DNA from: Arthrobacter sp. PvP023
GTDB lineage: Bacteria > Actinomycetota > Actinomycetes > Actinomycetales > Micrococcaceae
Direction: 5' to 3'
Assembly: GCF_017832975.1 (NCBI RefSeq)
Contig: NZ_JAFIBI010000001.1
Location: forward strand, 1,364,001-1,428,000
Length of the DNA: 64,000 bases
Made by a program: the position numbers and the translations under genes. Positions 24,312-33,017 of the stretch are shown one piece after another (position 1 is the stretch's first letter; the number at the start of each line of letters is the position of its first letter). Below the pieces are notes generated by a model that saw nothing but the letters and a program-made list of their open reading frames with translations, had not been told where the DNA came from and did no database searches.

Positions 24312-25773
24312 CTATTCATCATCGGAGATTTGGCATCTAAAGAAGTTGTTTCTACGGGGCCTTTGGCATGGGTCGATGTGGGGTGGCGGGATGAACCACG
24401 GGATCCCGGTTTTGACCTGGATCTGCCACGCGGATGTGGGGAGGGAAGATCCGGGTGGTCCGGCCGATGTCGAGGACGCGGCCCTGGCTGCTGAGGAGGA
24501 CGGGGATGATGTCGGCGTCGCAGGCGATCTTCCGGACCGTGCCTGCCGTGACGGGCCCGGTGAACGTGAAGGACCCGGCTCCCGGGATGCCAGTTGCGCT
24601 GTCGGTGCCGGCCCGCCGGTCGAGGCGGTCGAGGCGGTTCAGGAGGTCGCGGTAGTCGATGGTGACCATGACCTGGGGACGCAATCCGCCGGCAGCGGGG
24701 AGGTTTCCGCTGGCGAGGGCGGTTTTGGCGGCGCCGACGAGGCCGTCCAGGAGCTGCTGGGGCCGGGTCCGCCGGTCCAGGTCCTGTTCGCCTGGTTGGG
24801 TGCGGGGGTTGGTGGCGGTGTTCATCACGGTCAGGAGGGGTTCGTATTGGTCCGGGGTGGCGAAGAATTCCACGTGGTGCAGTCCGCGGCGGGGTTTCCG
24901 GATGAAGACGCCCTGCCGGTGCCGGAGTTCCTCCTGGGTGGGTTCGCTGCCGTCCTGGTCGGCCGCGTCAACCAGTTGCCGGGCAACGCGGGCGACGAAG
25001 TCGGTGTCTTGTTCGGCCGCGGTGCGGGTCAGGGTGTGTTCCATCCGGGCCATGGTGTCCGCGGGGGCGTGATGCCGGACCCGGTCCAGGGCGAGGGTGA
25101 TGATCGTCGCGGAACGGGAGCTTACCGACCCGGACGCGACGGCCGCGGCGAGCACGGGCCGTTCCGGAGGTTGGGGGTGGCCGGTGATCCCGGCCCGGGG
25201 CAGCACGGCCTCGGCCAGGGCGAGCCGGCGTCGGGCTTCGCCGGTACCGATCCGCAGCCGTGCCTGGAGGAATTCGGTGGTGTTCCGGCACCCGTCATCG
25301 GCCGGATCCGGATCGTCGGTCTTCGGCGTTCCCGGGCCGCCATCCGTTTGACCCGCCGTCCCGGTAGCCCAGCCGATCGGCCCATGCACGGCCGTCTCGT
25401 TGCCCCACCCGGTGCTCCAGCCGGCGGCTGAGCATGAGCGCGCGGTAGAAATAGCCTGGCTCCGGGTGCGGTCCACGGCCCCGGCCGCGACCACCTGCAA
25501 ATATTCAGCGGCCCGGGAAATATCCTCCACCCGGGAAGCGAAGTCAGCAGCCTCCCGGAAACCCAACACCGCAGCGTCCGCGACCGCCGTCGAACATGCC
25601 GTCGGGCTCCGACCGGCCGCCGATGTTGTCCGTCGGCGGCACGGCCCGCAGGCTCCGTTTGAGTGTCGCCGGTTCAAACGGAGCGTCAGGAAACCGCCCA
25701 AGGCGCAGGGCCTGGTTCGGGGCGAATTCTCCAACGGCTTCCATGGGATAACTCTGCCAATGAGGTCCGACAT
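24312..25773 (-). pseudogene. DUF222/HNH-endonuclease-type gene with nuclease core deleted
   Basis: The open frame (24352-25773, 473 codons) contains the DUF222 region found in the abundant actinobacterial DUF222-HNH proteins, up to GRTTRIFPPHIR, where the HNH nuclease normally begins. There the frame jumps to VADPGQNRDPVV. Read in another frame the same DNA encodes WQIQVKTGIPWFIPPPHIDP, the usual end of such proteins, stopping at 24312. A deletion near 24430 not divisible by three therefore removed the whole HNH motif. The 5' end is also ambiguous: a frame from 25744 (MEAVGEFAPNQ) looks like another N-terminus. Function as a nuclease is lost; the DUF222 part might still be made. Confidence 0.75.
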
Positions 25774-25774
25774 T
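25719..25774 (-). repeat. 56-bp repeat, copy 1 (5' end of the DUF222/HNH gene)
   Basis: Matches 27232-27287 at 49 of 56 positions in the same orientation. It spans both possible start codons of the DUF222/HNH gene. Confidence 0.75.
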
Positions 25775-26134
25775 TTAGGTTTGTTGGTCTGTGGTAAACC
25801 TCAAAGGCCAAGCTCCGCCTTGGGAACGGCGGTAGCAGGCGGGCAGCCCTAGATCGTTCGTCGTCCTGGTACCTCGCCACCACCACACGCTCGCGAGACC
25901 CGTCCCCTCTAAATATGGCCGTACGCGATCTCCAGCGACCAAGCCCCGGCCGACTTTAGACCCTCCCCAGTTCAAGTCGGCAGGACCGGGCTATCACGCG
26001 CTGTCCCCTGCGCGTCCGGATAATCAGCCAGCGGACAGGCGGCGAGGGGGCAGGTCGGGCGGTCCCTGTGGCTGTCGCCTGCCCGCCGGACCGGACTGGG
26101 GCAACCTCCATGAAACCAACCACAGTTATGGCCG
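25775..26134. other. Intergenic stretch, nothing convincing
   Basis: Between the DUF222/HNH pseudogene start and the end of the unknown gene. A short inverted repeat AGGTTT/AAACCT lies near 25778-25800. Frames here are short and without ribosome sites. Confidence 0.4.
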
Positions 26135-27067
26135 CTAGTTGAAGATGTCAGCCAGAATGCCGAGGATACGTCCGGCGCGGGCGATGTTGGTATCAATCCA
26201 CTCAAGGGCACTGTCAGTCTCGTCCCAAATCGACTGGGCCTGCGGAACGTGGTTGGCCGCCAGCACGTCTTGCAGTAACAGCACCTCAGAGATGAGTTCC
26301 AAAGCGATGTGAAAAGTCCGTTGGACGAGGAAGCGGGTGTGGGGTGTTGCGTCGAGGACCGCAGGTTGGCCGTCCGACCAGGCCAACAGCGTCTCCAGTT
26401 CACCGGCGTCATTGTTGAGGAAGGAAAGTGAGCACTGTCCGAGTCCTGAGTCGTCGACGACGTCGTGCTCCATCAGAGGACGCAGGCACGTACTGGACTG
26501 GAGTGCGGCTTGCGCCGGAGCCGAAGCCAGGATCAACTGGCGTTGCTCCAGGAGCCCAGTCATCATGCCGCCGAGCCTTGCGCACGCGTTAATGCCAGGA
26601 TGATTGCTCGCAGCCACAAGATACGCCACGACAATGATCGGGGTGGCCGCGGTCGGCACGGACGCCTCAACCTCCAAACAGTCCGGGCCCCACGGGCGGA
26701 CCCGCCAATCTCCCCAGGGATAGTACGGGGTTATGCTCGGCTCGTGCTGCAGGAAGAGCCTCAAGGGTGGCGCAGCTTCCGCAACCGGTACCTGCGGGTT
26801 TGGTGTCGCCACCAGTGTCCGCTGAGGTTTGAGGTGAGCGACCTTGTAAATCAATCCCACCGTGTTGATGAACCGGACCTCGCTTCCGCTGCCGGGAGTG
26901 ACGGTACGTATCCATTCGAGCGCCTTGTCGTACGTGGTCTGGACACGCTGCCCGTCGGGGCAGGTCAGCAGCCACTTAGAGCCCGCCTGCTCTCGGAGTG
27001 TGAACGTGGGCGGTAGCTCAACGTAGTCCGGCGCTTTGGCGGGCAGTTGAAGGCTCACTGGTTCCAT
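26135..27067 (-). CDS. Unrecognised protein
   Basis: 310 aa. ATG at 27067 with AGGTGG about 6 nt upstream. No signal peptide, membrane segment or known motif was seen. The N-terminal ~85 residues look like a compact domain (WLLTCPDGQRVQTTYDKAL, then RFINTVGLIYKVAHLKP); the C-terminal ~150 residues look all-helical (HTRFLVQRTFHIALELISEVLLLQDVL in part). It sits alone between the DUF222/HNH pseudogene and a 56-bp remnant of the same gene family, a typical setting for cargo or recent acquisition. Function unknown. Confidence 0.6.
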   Translation of the reverse strand: MEPVSLQLPAKAPDYVELPPTFTLREQAGSKWLLTCPDGQRVQTTYDKALEWIRTVTPGSGSEVRFINTVGLIYKVAHLKPQRTLVATPNPQVPVAEAAPPLRLFLQHEPSITPYYPWGDWRVRPWGPDCLEVEASVPTAATPIIVVAYLVAASNHPGINACARLGGMMTGLLEQRQLILASAPAQAALQSSTCLRPLMEHDVVDDSGLGQCSLSFLNNDAGELETLLAWSDGQPAVLDATPHTRFLVQRTFHIALELISEVLLLQDVLAANHVPQAQSIWDETDSALEWIDTNIARAGRILGILADIFN

Positions 27068-27231
27068 AACGTGCCACCTGTCTGATGCTGGCTACGTGGG
27101 TCCGCTGTCCGATCATGATCCCGCCGACCATCCGGGGTGTCAATGGTCTCCGATAACCGTAGCCATCCGAACGGAGTAGGCCCTTCCTGCGACGCCGGGG
27201 CCGGGCGCACATGGTCATCCCGGCTTGATCA

Positions 27232-27287
27232 GGGGCGAACTCTTCAACGGCTTCCATTGGATATCTCTGCCAAAGGGGTCCGTCATT
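27232..27287 (-). repeat. 56-bp repeat, copy 2 (orphan 5' end of a DUF222/HNH gene)
   Basis: 87.5% identical to 25719-25774 in the same orientation. Translation gives MEAVEEFAPDQA in place of MEAVGEFAPNQA, then the similarity ends, so only the 5' end of a second DUF222/HNH copy remains. The rest of 27068-27391 shows no gene. Confidence 0.7.
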
Positions 27288-27391
27288 GAAGGCTGCCGCT
27301 CTACGGAGCTAACCCCGAATGCCGGGGCGTGTCCTGGCAATGCTGAAATCTCAATTCCGCCCTGCCGGTCAACCTTCACGCACAGGAAAAC

Positions 27392-27526
27392 TTGACCGAA
27401 TCTTGCAAAACGTTTGCGGCAACCTTTGGCGGCGTTGGGGAGAGTGGGCACAGCCGGGGAAACGCGGCCAAAGCACACGGCCGGTCCATGGGGGCTGGCT
27501 CCAGCCGAAACTATGTGGGGGCGCAA
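27392..27526 (+). promoter_or_regulatory. 5' leader B, homologous to the leader of the gene at 23601
   Basis: Begins TTGACCGAATCTTG and ends in GGGGGCGCAA before the TTG at 27527. It shares ordered blocks with 23467-23600, with a 9-nt difference on either side of the TGGGCACAG block that cancels out. Conservation from promoter region to start codon supports the TTG as the true start. Confidence 0.65.
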
Positions 27527-28111
27527 TTGTCTGAGGAATTGAACGCAAACGCTACGAGCAGCGAAGAGCGCGGTTTCAGCCGCCGCAGGGTAGTCAAGGG
27601 AGTTGCCTGGTCGGTGCCGGTTATCGTGACAGCCATCGCGGCTCCGGCTGCGGCTGCGTCACCGGGAAAGTTCGAAGCGCTGTTGGACTATGCGAGTGGT
27701 CAAGCTGTCACGTTTGTTCAGTTGGCCAACCCCGTTAAGGGACAAAACCGTCCGGGCAAGGGTCCAATAGCTTTTCACGTGAAGAACATCAGTGGGGCTG
27801 CCTCAGGCGAGATAAAGGGCACGATAACCATCACCTCCTCCGATACCGTGAACCCAGGGGTGGGGATTAAGGCTGACACATTCACCGGGGGTGGCCTGAC
27901 CCCGACGGCACTGCCTCCGGCAAACGCATATTCGGCTGGATTCAGCCTAACCGGCGGTGTCGCGAACGGTGCGACGGTCAGTTTCCCCATGGGTCTTTAC
28001 TACACGGGTACCGACAAGAATGCTGCCAAGGGCAAACAATTCACCCTGACAGTTTCGTTCTCGTCTCCGACGGGTCTGTCCGACTTGCCTACGACCCTTA
28101 CGCTCAACTAA
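27527..28111 (+). CDS. Tat-exported strand-rich surface protein
   Basis: 194 aa from a TTG at 27527, supported by leader homology and a GTGGGGG ribosome site. The N-terminus has FSRRRVVKG followed by VAWSVPVIVTAIAAPAAAAS, a twin-arginine signal. The mature part is Gly/Thr/Ser-rich, strand-forming (IAFHVKNISGAASGEIKGT), without cysteines, and looks like an Ig-like or fibre-type domain. No family recognised. Its stop is 12 nt before the GTG of the PqqD-like remnant, so it heads the first copy of the duplicated kinase module. Confidence 0.7.
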   Translation: MSEELNANATSSEERGFSRRRVVKGVAWSVPVIVTAIAAPAAAASPGKFEALLDYASGQAVTFVQLANPVKGQNRPGKGPIAFHVKNISGAASGEIKGTITITSSDTVNPGVGIKADTFTGGGLTPTALPPANAYSAGFSLTGGVANGATVSFPMGLYYTGTDKNAAKGKQFTLTVSFSSPTGLSDLPTTLTLN

Positions 28112-28123
28112 GGGCTGCTTCCC

Positions 28124-28312
28124 GTGGTCTGGCGCCACTCGCCCCACGTCGCCCAAGCCCGCACCGAACCAGCCGGCAGGGTTGCATTGCTCCACCTGGA
28201 CGCCATCCAGCCGGTGGCCCTCGAAGGCCAGATGCAGACCCAGGTGGAAAGCTTCCTAGCAAATCTTAGGACCCAGCGGCTCGTTGAAGCTGGTACCAAA
28301 ACTTCGCAGTAA
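28124..28312 (+). CDS. PqqD-like protein with internal deletion
   Basis: 62 aa from a GTG. It aligns with the intact copy at 31438: VWRHSPHVAQARTEPAGRVALLHLD against VIWQRGAHVAEVRESANRVALLQLD, and VESFLANLRTQRLVEA against VDTFLSQLAAQQLIEA. Directly after the LEG motif 31 residues present in copy 2 are missing, in frame, which removes most of the winged-helix core (WLLIDGVRTQAEMVAELVY). The reading frame and ribosome spacing remain intact, so a product may be made, but normal PqqD-type leader binding is unlikely. It lies between the Tat-exported protein and the first HPrK-like gene. Confidence 0.6.
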   Translation: MVWRHSPHVAQARTEPAGRVALLHLDAIQPVALEGQMQTQVESFLANLRTQRLVEAGTKTSQ

Positions 28313-28335
28313 CAGCGTCAGATCCGGGGGGAATC

Positions 28336-29559
28336 ATGAACGGCGGGAACATACAGATGGAGTGGGACTCACTGCAGTTCGAGGAAACGTTCGGCGGCGG
28401 GGATCTGCTGTGCGTGGACGTTTTGGGCACGCAGTTCGCTATCCGTTGGGGCCGCGAGGTCACCTGGGAGCAGCGGGAGGTCATGCGCTCGGCCTGGGCC
28501 CGGTGCGCCACCACCGGCGAACAACTGGTTCCGCCGCTTCCCAAGGAACCCACGGAGTCCCTGCCGTTTTCTGCTTCCGTCGCGTACCAGTCCCTGGCGT
28601 ACGACGGCGGGACGTTCCCGTTGCAGGCGGCCTCCTTTGAGGAGCTGGCTGAGAACCTCACCTCCCGGCTCACCGTGGCCGCCATCCTGGAAAACGCGGG
28701 GGAGCTCATGATGCTTCACGCCTGCGGCGTGGCGGATCCGGTCACGGGGGCGGTGGTGGCCCTGGTGGCCAAATCGGGAACCGGCAAGACCACCGCGGCC
28801 TCCGCGCTCGCGGGCGCCTACGGGTACGTCACTGACGAGACGGTCGCCATTGGTCCGGACGGCTCCGTGGTTCCCTACCCCAAGCCGCTGTCCGTGAAGC
28901 AGGAGCCGGGTGCACCCAAGCTTCAGGTGGGTCCGGATGAACTCGGGCTCCAGCCGGCGCCGTCCAAGCTGTTCATCCAGTCCATCGTGCTGCTGGACCG
29001 GATTGACGCCGAACGCACGGAAGGCGCCGAGGAAGCCATAGCGGCCCCGGTCCTTCAGCGGGTCCCGCTGGCCGACGCATTGCTGGCCCTGATTCCGGAT
29101 TCCTCCTCCCAGGCGGAAATCGAGGAGCCGCTGCAGTCGCTGTGCCGGCTGATCGATCGTGTGGGGGGAGCATGGCGGGCCACGTATTCGGAGGCCGCCG
29201 ACCTGCCGCAGGCCCTGGAACCGCTCTTCCGGAAGCAACGCCGCTCGAAGCCTGAGTGGGAAGCGCCCGGAGTTGAAACCGAGCTCGGTCCAATCCCGCA
29301 AGGCTGGATCCGCCGGGCAGAGCCAAAAGATGCCATAACCGTCGACGGCGACCTGCTGGTGATGCTGGATGCCGAGATCGTGCGGCTGAGCGGCATCGGA
29401 CCGGCTATTTGGGAAGCAACAGCCAGCGCAGTCAGCCCGGACAATCTGGCCGACGAAATCGCGAAAGTGCACGGCAAACCGGAAGGCTACCGGGCCGCCG
29501 TCGCCGCAGCCGTAGAGCAACTCATTGAGAAATCAGTCCTGGAACAGGGCCACGAATAG
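28336..29559 (+). CDS. HPr-kinase-like P-loop protein with C-terminal PqqD-like domain, copy 1
   Basis: 407 aa; ATG at 28336 after GGGGGGAA. Walker A AKSGTGKTT (Lys151) and VTDETVAI resemble the HPrK/P fold used in RiPP- and polysaccharide-associated serine kinases rather than the phosphotransfer-system enzyme. Residues ~335-405 (DGDLLVMLDAEIVRLSGIGPAIWE ... QLIEKSVLEQ) look like a PqqD/RRE-type winged helix. In some lasso-peptide clusters such kinases phosphorylate the peptide. No cyclase or maturation protease of that type is visible here, so the substrate is unknown. Confidence 0.78.
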   Translation: MNGGNIQMEWDSLQFEETFGGGDLLCVDVLGTQFAIRWGREVTWEQREVMRSAWARCATTGEQLVPPLPKEPTESLPFSASVAYQSLAYDGGTFPLQAASFEELAENLTSRLTVAAILENAGELMMLHACGVADPVTGAVVALVAKSGTGKTTAASALAGAYGYVTDETVAIGPDGSVVPYPKPLSVKQEPGAPKLQVGPDELGLQPAPSKLFIQSIVLLDRIDAERTEGAEEAIAAPVLQRVPLADALLALIPDSSSQAEIEEPLQSLCRLIDRVGGAWRATYSEAADLPQALEPLFRKQRRSKPEWEAPGVETELGPIPQGWIRRAEPKDAITVDGDLLVMLDAEIVRLSGIGPAIWEATASAVSPDNLADEIAKVHGKPEGYRAAVAAAVEQLIEKSVLEQGHE

Positions 29560-29642
29560 CTCACAGAGGTGGCGGCCGGCCGAGGCAGTAACCCGGCAAC
29601 GAAGACCGGGACGAGAAACATACAAACGTGGAAGGAACCACC

Positions 29643-31265
29643 ATGAGCGTCACCACAGCTGCCACCGCGGAACCACCCGCCGGCCTGGATCTGGCCGACT
29701 ACCTTCGGGTTGTCAGGGTGTACTGGAAGGCAATCGTCGCCTTCACCCTGCTGGCCACATTGACGGCGTTCGGCTGGACGGCCCTCCAGCCGAAGATCTA
29801 CTCATCAGATTCCAGCGGCATCGTGGTGACGCCGGGCTCGGACAATGTGAGCCTCTCCCTCGCAGGCGACAGCCTGGCCAAGGCAAAGGTCAAAAGCTAC
29901 GAATCCGTGGCCAAGTCCAGGCTCGTGGCGGACCGTGTGATCGCTGACCTTGGCCTCAAGACCACGGCGGACGGGCTGCTCGGCACCGTCAGCGTGAAGG
30001 TTCCGCTGGACACGGCCGAGATTCGCGTGACGGCACTGTCGCCGGACCCGGCCACGGCCCAGCGCGTGGCCGATGCGTGGGTCAAGGGTCTCGCCGCTCA
30101 GGTGGAAGCAATCGAAACAGCACCCCCCGCCGAGGCGCTTGCCGCGACCGGCACCGATGCAGCTTCCGGCACCGGAGCAACGCCCGACGCCGGAACGCCA
30201 GCCACCGCGTCCGCTTCGGCTGTGCGGGTGCTCCCGCTGGGCAAGGCAGTCCTTCCCACCAGCCCCGTTTCACCCAACGTCAAGCTGACGCTGGCCCTCG
30301 GTGCGCTGATCGGCCTGGCTCTCGGCGTGGCCTATGCACTGGTGCGCCGTCACCTGGACCGGCGCATCCGCAATGCCGCGGAGATTGAGCGCCTCTTCGA
30401 CGTTCCGGTGATCGGCACCCTCCCCGTGGACCACCGGCTGGACGGCAAGAGCACCATCCTGGAAGGCGGCTACACAGCCCACCTCCACGGTGCCCCGGCA
30501 GGCAGCGCTATGGCCGAGGCCCTCCGGGAACTGCGCACCAACCTGAGCTTCCTGGACGTGGACCAGCCGCCGCGGATCATCGTGGTCACCAGTTCCATGC
30601 AGTCCGAAGGCAAGTCAACCGTTACGGCCAACCTGGCGGTCACCATGGCGGCTGCCGGCGAGAACGTGGTGGTGGTCGACGGCGACCTCCGCCGCCCCAC
30701 GCTGGTGGACGTTTTCAACCTGGTTCCGGGAGTCGGGGTCACCGACGTGCTCACCGGCACCGCCGAACTCGAGGATGTCCTCCAGCCCTGGGGCGCTATG
30801 CCGAACCTTTCCGTCCTGGGTTCCGGCCGTGTACCGCCGAACCCCAGTGAGCTGCTGGGTTCCCGGGCCATGAAGAACATGCTCAACGCCCTGGCAGAGA
30901 ACGCAATCGTCCTGATCGATGCCCCGCCGCTGCTTCCCGTCACGGATGCTGCCGTCCTGTCCCGCGTGGCTGATGGCGCCATTGTGGTGATCCGGACCGG
31001 CAGGACCACCCAGGAGGAACTGGGGCAGTCGCTGGGCAACATGGACAAAGTCAGGGGCAGGGTTCTGGGGGCGGTCCTTAACTACGTGCCTACCAGCGGC
31101 GCCGATGCCTACACCTACCATGGGACGTACCAGGCAGCTGCGGCCCCGGAAAACGCGGCCTCTTCCAGCATGGATTCGGAAGAGCTGGGCTTTCTGATCG
31201 GGGACAGGCCGGCCACCCGCAGCGTCGAGGAGCATGGGCCTGTCCGCCGCCGCGTGACGAACTAG
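29643..31265 (+). CDS. Wzz-type chain-length protein fused to BY-family tyrosine kinase, copy 1
   Basis: 540 aa from the ATG at 29643 (GGAAGGA upstream; a GTG at 29628 is less likely). Order: Wzz domain with membrane helices at ~28-48 and ~214-235, an Ala/Thr/Pro-rich insert, then a P-loop kinase with SSMQSEGKST (Walker A, ~317-326), VVVVDGDLRRP (A', ~342-352) and IVLIDAPP (B, ~422-429). The C-terminal tail has a tyrosine cluster (DAYTYHGTYQ). These membrane kinases control polysaccharide length and export by cycling autophosphorylation. The LMW-PTP at 11.3-11.9 kb could be its phosphatase. Confidence 0.9.
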   Translation: MSVTTAATAEPPAGLDLADYLRVVRVYWKAIVAFTLLATLTAFGWTALQPKIYSSDSSGIVVTPGSDNVSLSLAGDSLAKAKVKSYESVAKSRLVADRVIADLGLKTTADGLLGTVSVKVPLDTAEIRVTALSPDPATAQRVADAWVKGLAAQVEAIETAPPAEALAATGTDAASGTGATPDAGTPATASASAVRVLPLGKAVLPTSPVSPNVKLTLALGALIGLALGVAYALVRRHLDRRIRNAAEIERLFDVPVIGTLPVDHRLDGKSTILEGGYTAHLHGAPAGSAMAEALRELRTNLSFLDVDQPPRIIVVTSSMQSEGKSTVTANLAVTMAAAGENVVVVDGDLRRPTLVDVFNLVPGVGVTDVLTGTAELEDVLQPWGAMPNLSVLGSGRVPPNPSELLGSRAMKNMLNALAENAIVLIDAPPLLPVTDAAVLSRVADGAIVVIRTGRTTQEELGQSLGNMDKVRGRVLGAVLNYVPTSGADAYTYHGTYQAAAAPENAASSSMDSEELGFLIGDRPATRSVEEHGPVRRRVTN

Positions 31266-31437
31266 GTGCGCTATATACCCTTCGGCGTGGGCGACCCGCC
31301 CCCACCGCTCGCAGCAGGCCTACCATGACGAAACTGTCAAACCGACGGCCAGGAAACCACTACTCTTGCGTTATGACTCTGACATTAGCCGTAGCCGGTT
31401 CCTCCGCCGCCAGCGCGGTTGTCTCCGGCACGTCTCC

Positions 31438-31755
31438 GTGATCTGGCAAAGGGGCGCCCACGTCGCCGAGGTGCGCGAATCAGCCAATCGCGTAGCCCTG
31501 CTCCAGCTGGACGCTGACCAGCCAGTGGTCCTGGAGGGTAGTGCGGCTGCCGTCTGGCTGCTGATCGACGGTGTTCGCACTCAGGCCGAAATGGTCGCCG
31601 AACTTGTGTACACGTTCGGCGAGGCAGACGAGCGAATGGCCACGCATGTTGACACCTTCTTGTCCCAGCTTGCGGCCCAGCAACTGATAGAAGCGGTCGG
31701 CCAGGCATTTGTCGAACCCGATGCTCACCGTGGAAGCACTTCCAATGCAGGATGA
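31438..31755 (+). CDS. PqqD-family protein, intact copy
   Basis: 105 aa from the GTG at 31438, equivalent to the start of copy 1 (CCGTGATCTGG versus CCGTGGTCTGG). A TTG at 31366 would add 24 unlikely residues. The sequence has the PqqD pattern: a strand with NRVALLQLDADQPVVLEGSAAAVWLLIDG, then a winged-helix part ending FLSQLAAQQLIEA. Family members bind leader peptides or partner proteins in RiPP pathways, and occur beside HPrK-like kinases in envelope loci. The GTG overlaps the stop of a 22-codon frame (31373-31441) as GTGA. Confidence 0.75.
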   Translation: MIWQRGAHVAEVRESANRVALLQLDADQPVVLEGSAAAVWLLIDGVRTQAEMVAELVYTFGEADERMATHVDTFLSQLAAQQLIEAVGQAFVEPDAHRGSTSNAG

Positions 31756-32989
31756 GCCGCTCCAGGTTGGCGTTTTGGGGACGCAATTCGTGGTGGGATG
31801 GGGCCAAGCTTTGTCCGAACGCCAGCGCACCGCCATGCGGACGGCCTGGAAGCGTTGTGCCGGCCAACCAGGCACGCTCCCCGCCGCCCCGCCCCTCCTG
31901 CCCACCGAAACATTGCCGTTTTCAGCCGTTGTCGCCTACCGGACCAAGGACAGAAAGCCGGTTGAATTCCACCTGCAATCGGACACGTTTGAGGCGTTGT
32001 CCGAGCAGCTCACCTCCCAGCTAACACTCTTCGCCATCATGGACCATGCCGGTGAGTTCACCATGCTGCACGCTTGCGGACTGGCTGATCCCCGGACGGG
32101 CGCAGTGGTTGCACTGGTGGCCAAGTCCGGGACGGGAAAGACCACCGCCGCGTCCGCGCTGTCCAGCCGATACGCTTACGTCACTGACGAGACCGTCGCC
32201 ATTCGATCCGACGGCTCAGTAGTCGCCTACCCCAAGCCGCTGTCCGTGAAGCAGACAATTCGCGGAGCGCCCAAGCTCCAAGTTGGCCCGGACGAGCTGG
32301 GGCTTCTGGCCGCACCGTCGGATCTTTCCATCCAGTCCATCGTCCTGCTGGACAGGGTCGCGGCTGGGCGTGGCCCCGTCAGTCCAGTCCTCCAGCAGGT
32401 GCCATTGGCGGACGCAGTCCTCGCACTGATTCCGGAGTCCTCCTCACAGGGCAAGATCGAGCAGCCGTTGCAGGCCTTGTGCCGGCTGATTGACAGGGTT
32501 GGCGGAGTCTGGAAGGTCAGCTACTCGGAGGCAGAGGACCTGGCCAAGTCCTTGGCTCCGCTCTTTGAACCTGCCTCATCACCGGGTGGATTCTCGGATG
32601 CGGACGGAAACGGGCCGGCCAAGTGGACTGCGCCAACGCTCGCCGGAGAAGAATGCGCCCTTCCGGATGGACGAATCCGGCGGGCTGCGGCGCTTGATGC
32701 CGTGGCTATTGACGGGGATCTGTTGGTGCTGCTGGAGTCCGGCATTGTCAGGCTAAGCGGCATCGCACCGACAATCTGGAGTGCTGCGGCCCGATCCTGT
32801 TCCATGGACGAACTATCAGAACGTACTGGCGACCGTCACGGACGTCCAAAGGGCTATAGGGCGCTAGTCGAAGAAGCTGTGGATCAGCTGATCTTCAGAT
32901 CCATTCTGGAGTGCGGACCGCAGCCGGTTCCGGTACTTCGTGGCGGCCCCTTGGGGCATGCGGCAGGACGGGGCACTCGCCATGTATGA
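31745..32989 (+). CDS. HPr-kinase-like P-loop protein with C-terminal PqqD-like domain, copy 2
   Basis: 414 aa from the ATG at 31745, preferred because GGAAG is 8 nt upstream; TTG 31709 and ATG 31721 are alternatives. It overlaps the PqqD gene by 11 nt. AKSGTGKTT and VTDETVAI are conserved with copy 1, as is the PqqD-like end (DGDLLVLLESGIVRLSGIAPTIW). The linker between domains differs in length and sequence. Same uncertainties of substrate as copy 1. The ~28 nt between its stop and the next gene hold that gene's ribosome site. Confidence 0.78.
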   Translation: MQDEPLQVGVLGTQFVVGWGQALSERQRTAMRTAWKRCAGQPGTLPAAPPLLPTETLPFSAVVAYRTKDRKPVEFHLQSDTFEALSEQLTSQLTLFAIMDHAGEFTMLHACGLADPRTGAVVALVAKSGTGKTTAASALSSRYAYVTDETVAIRSDGSVVAYPKPLSVKQTIRGAPKLQVGPDELGLLAAPSDLSIQSIVLLDRVAAGRGPVSPVLQQVPLADAVLALIPESSSQGKIEQPLQALCRLIDRVGGVWKVSYSEAEDLAKSLAPLFEPASSPGGFSDADGNGPAKWTAPTLAGEECALPDGRIRRAAALDAVAIDGDLLVLLESGIVRLSGIAPTIWSAAARSCSMDELSERTGDRHGRPKGYRALVEEAVDQLIFRSILECGPQPVPVLRGGPLGHAAGRGTRHV

Positions 32990-33017
32990 CCAAAGTAAAA
33001 CGGGGGAAGGAAACAGA

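Noticed and set aside
24346..25431. 361-codon plus-strand frame antisense to the DUF222/HNH pseudogene
   Set aside because: Gly/Val/Asp-rich complement of the conserved DUF222 coding sequence with no recognisable domain.
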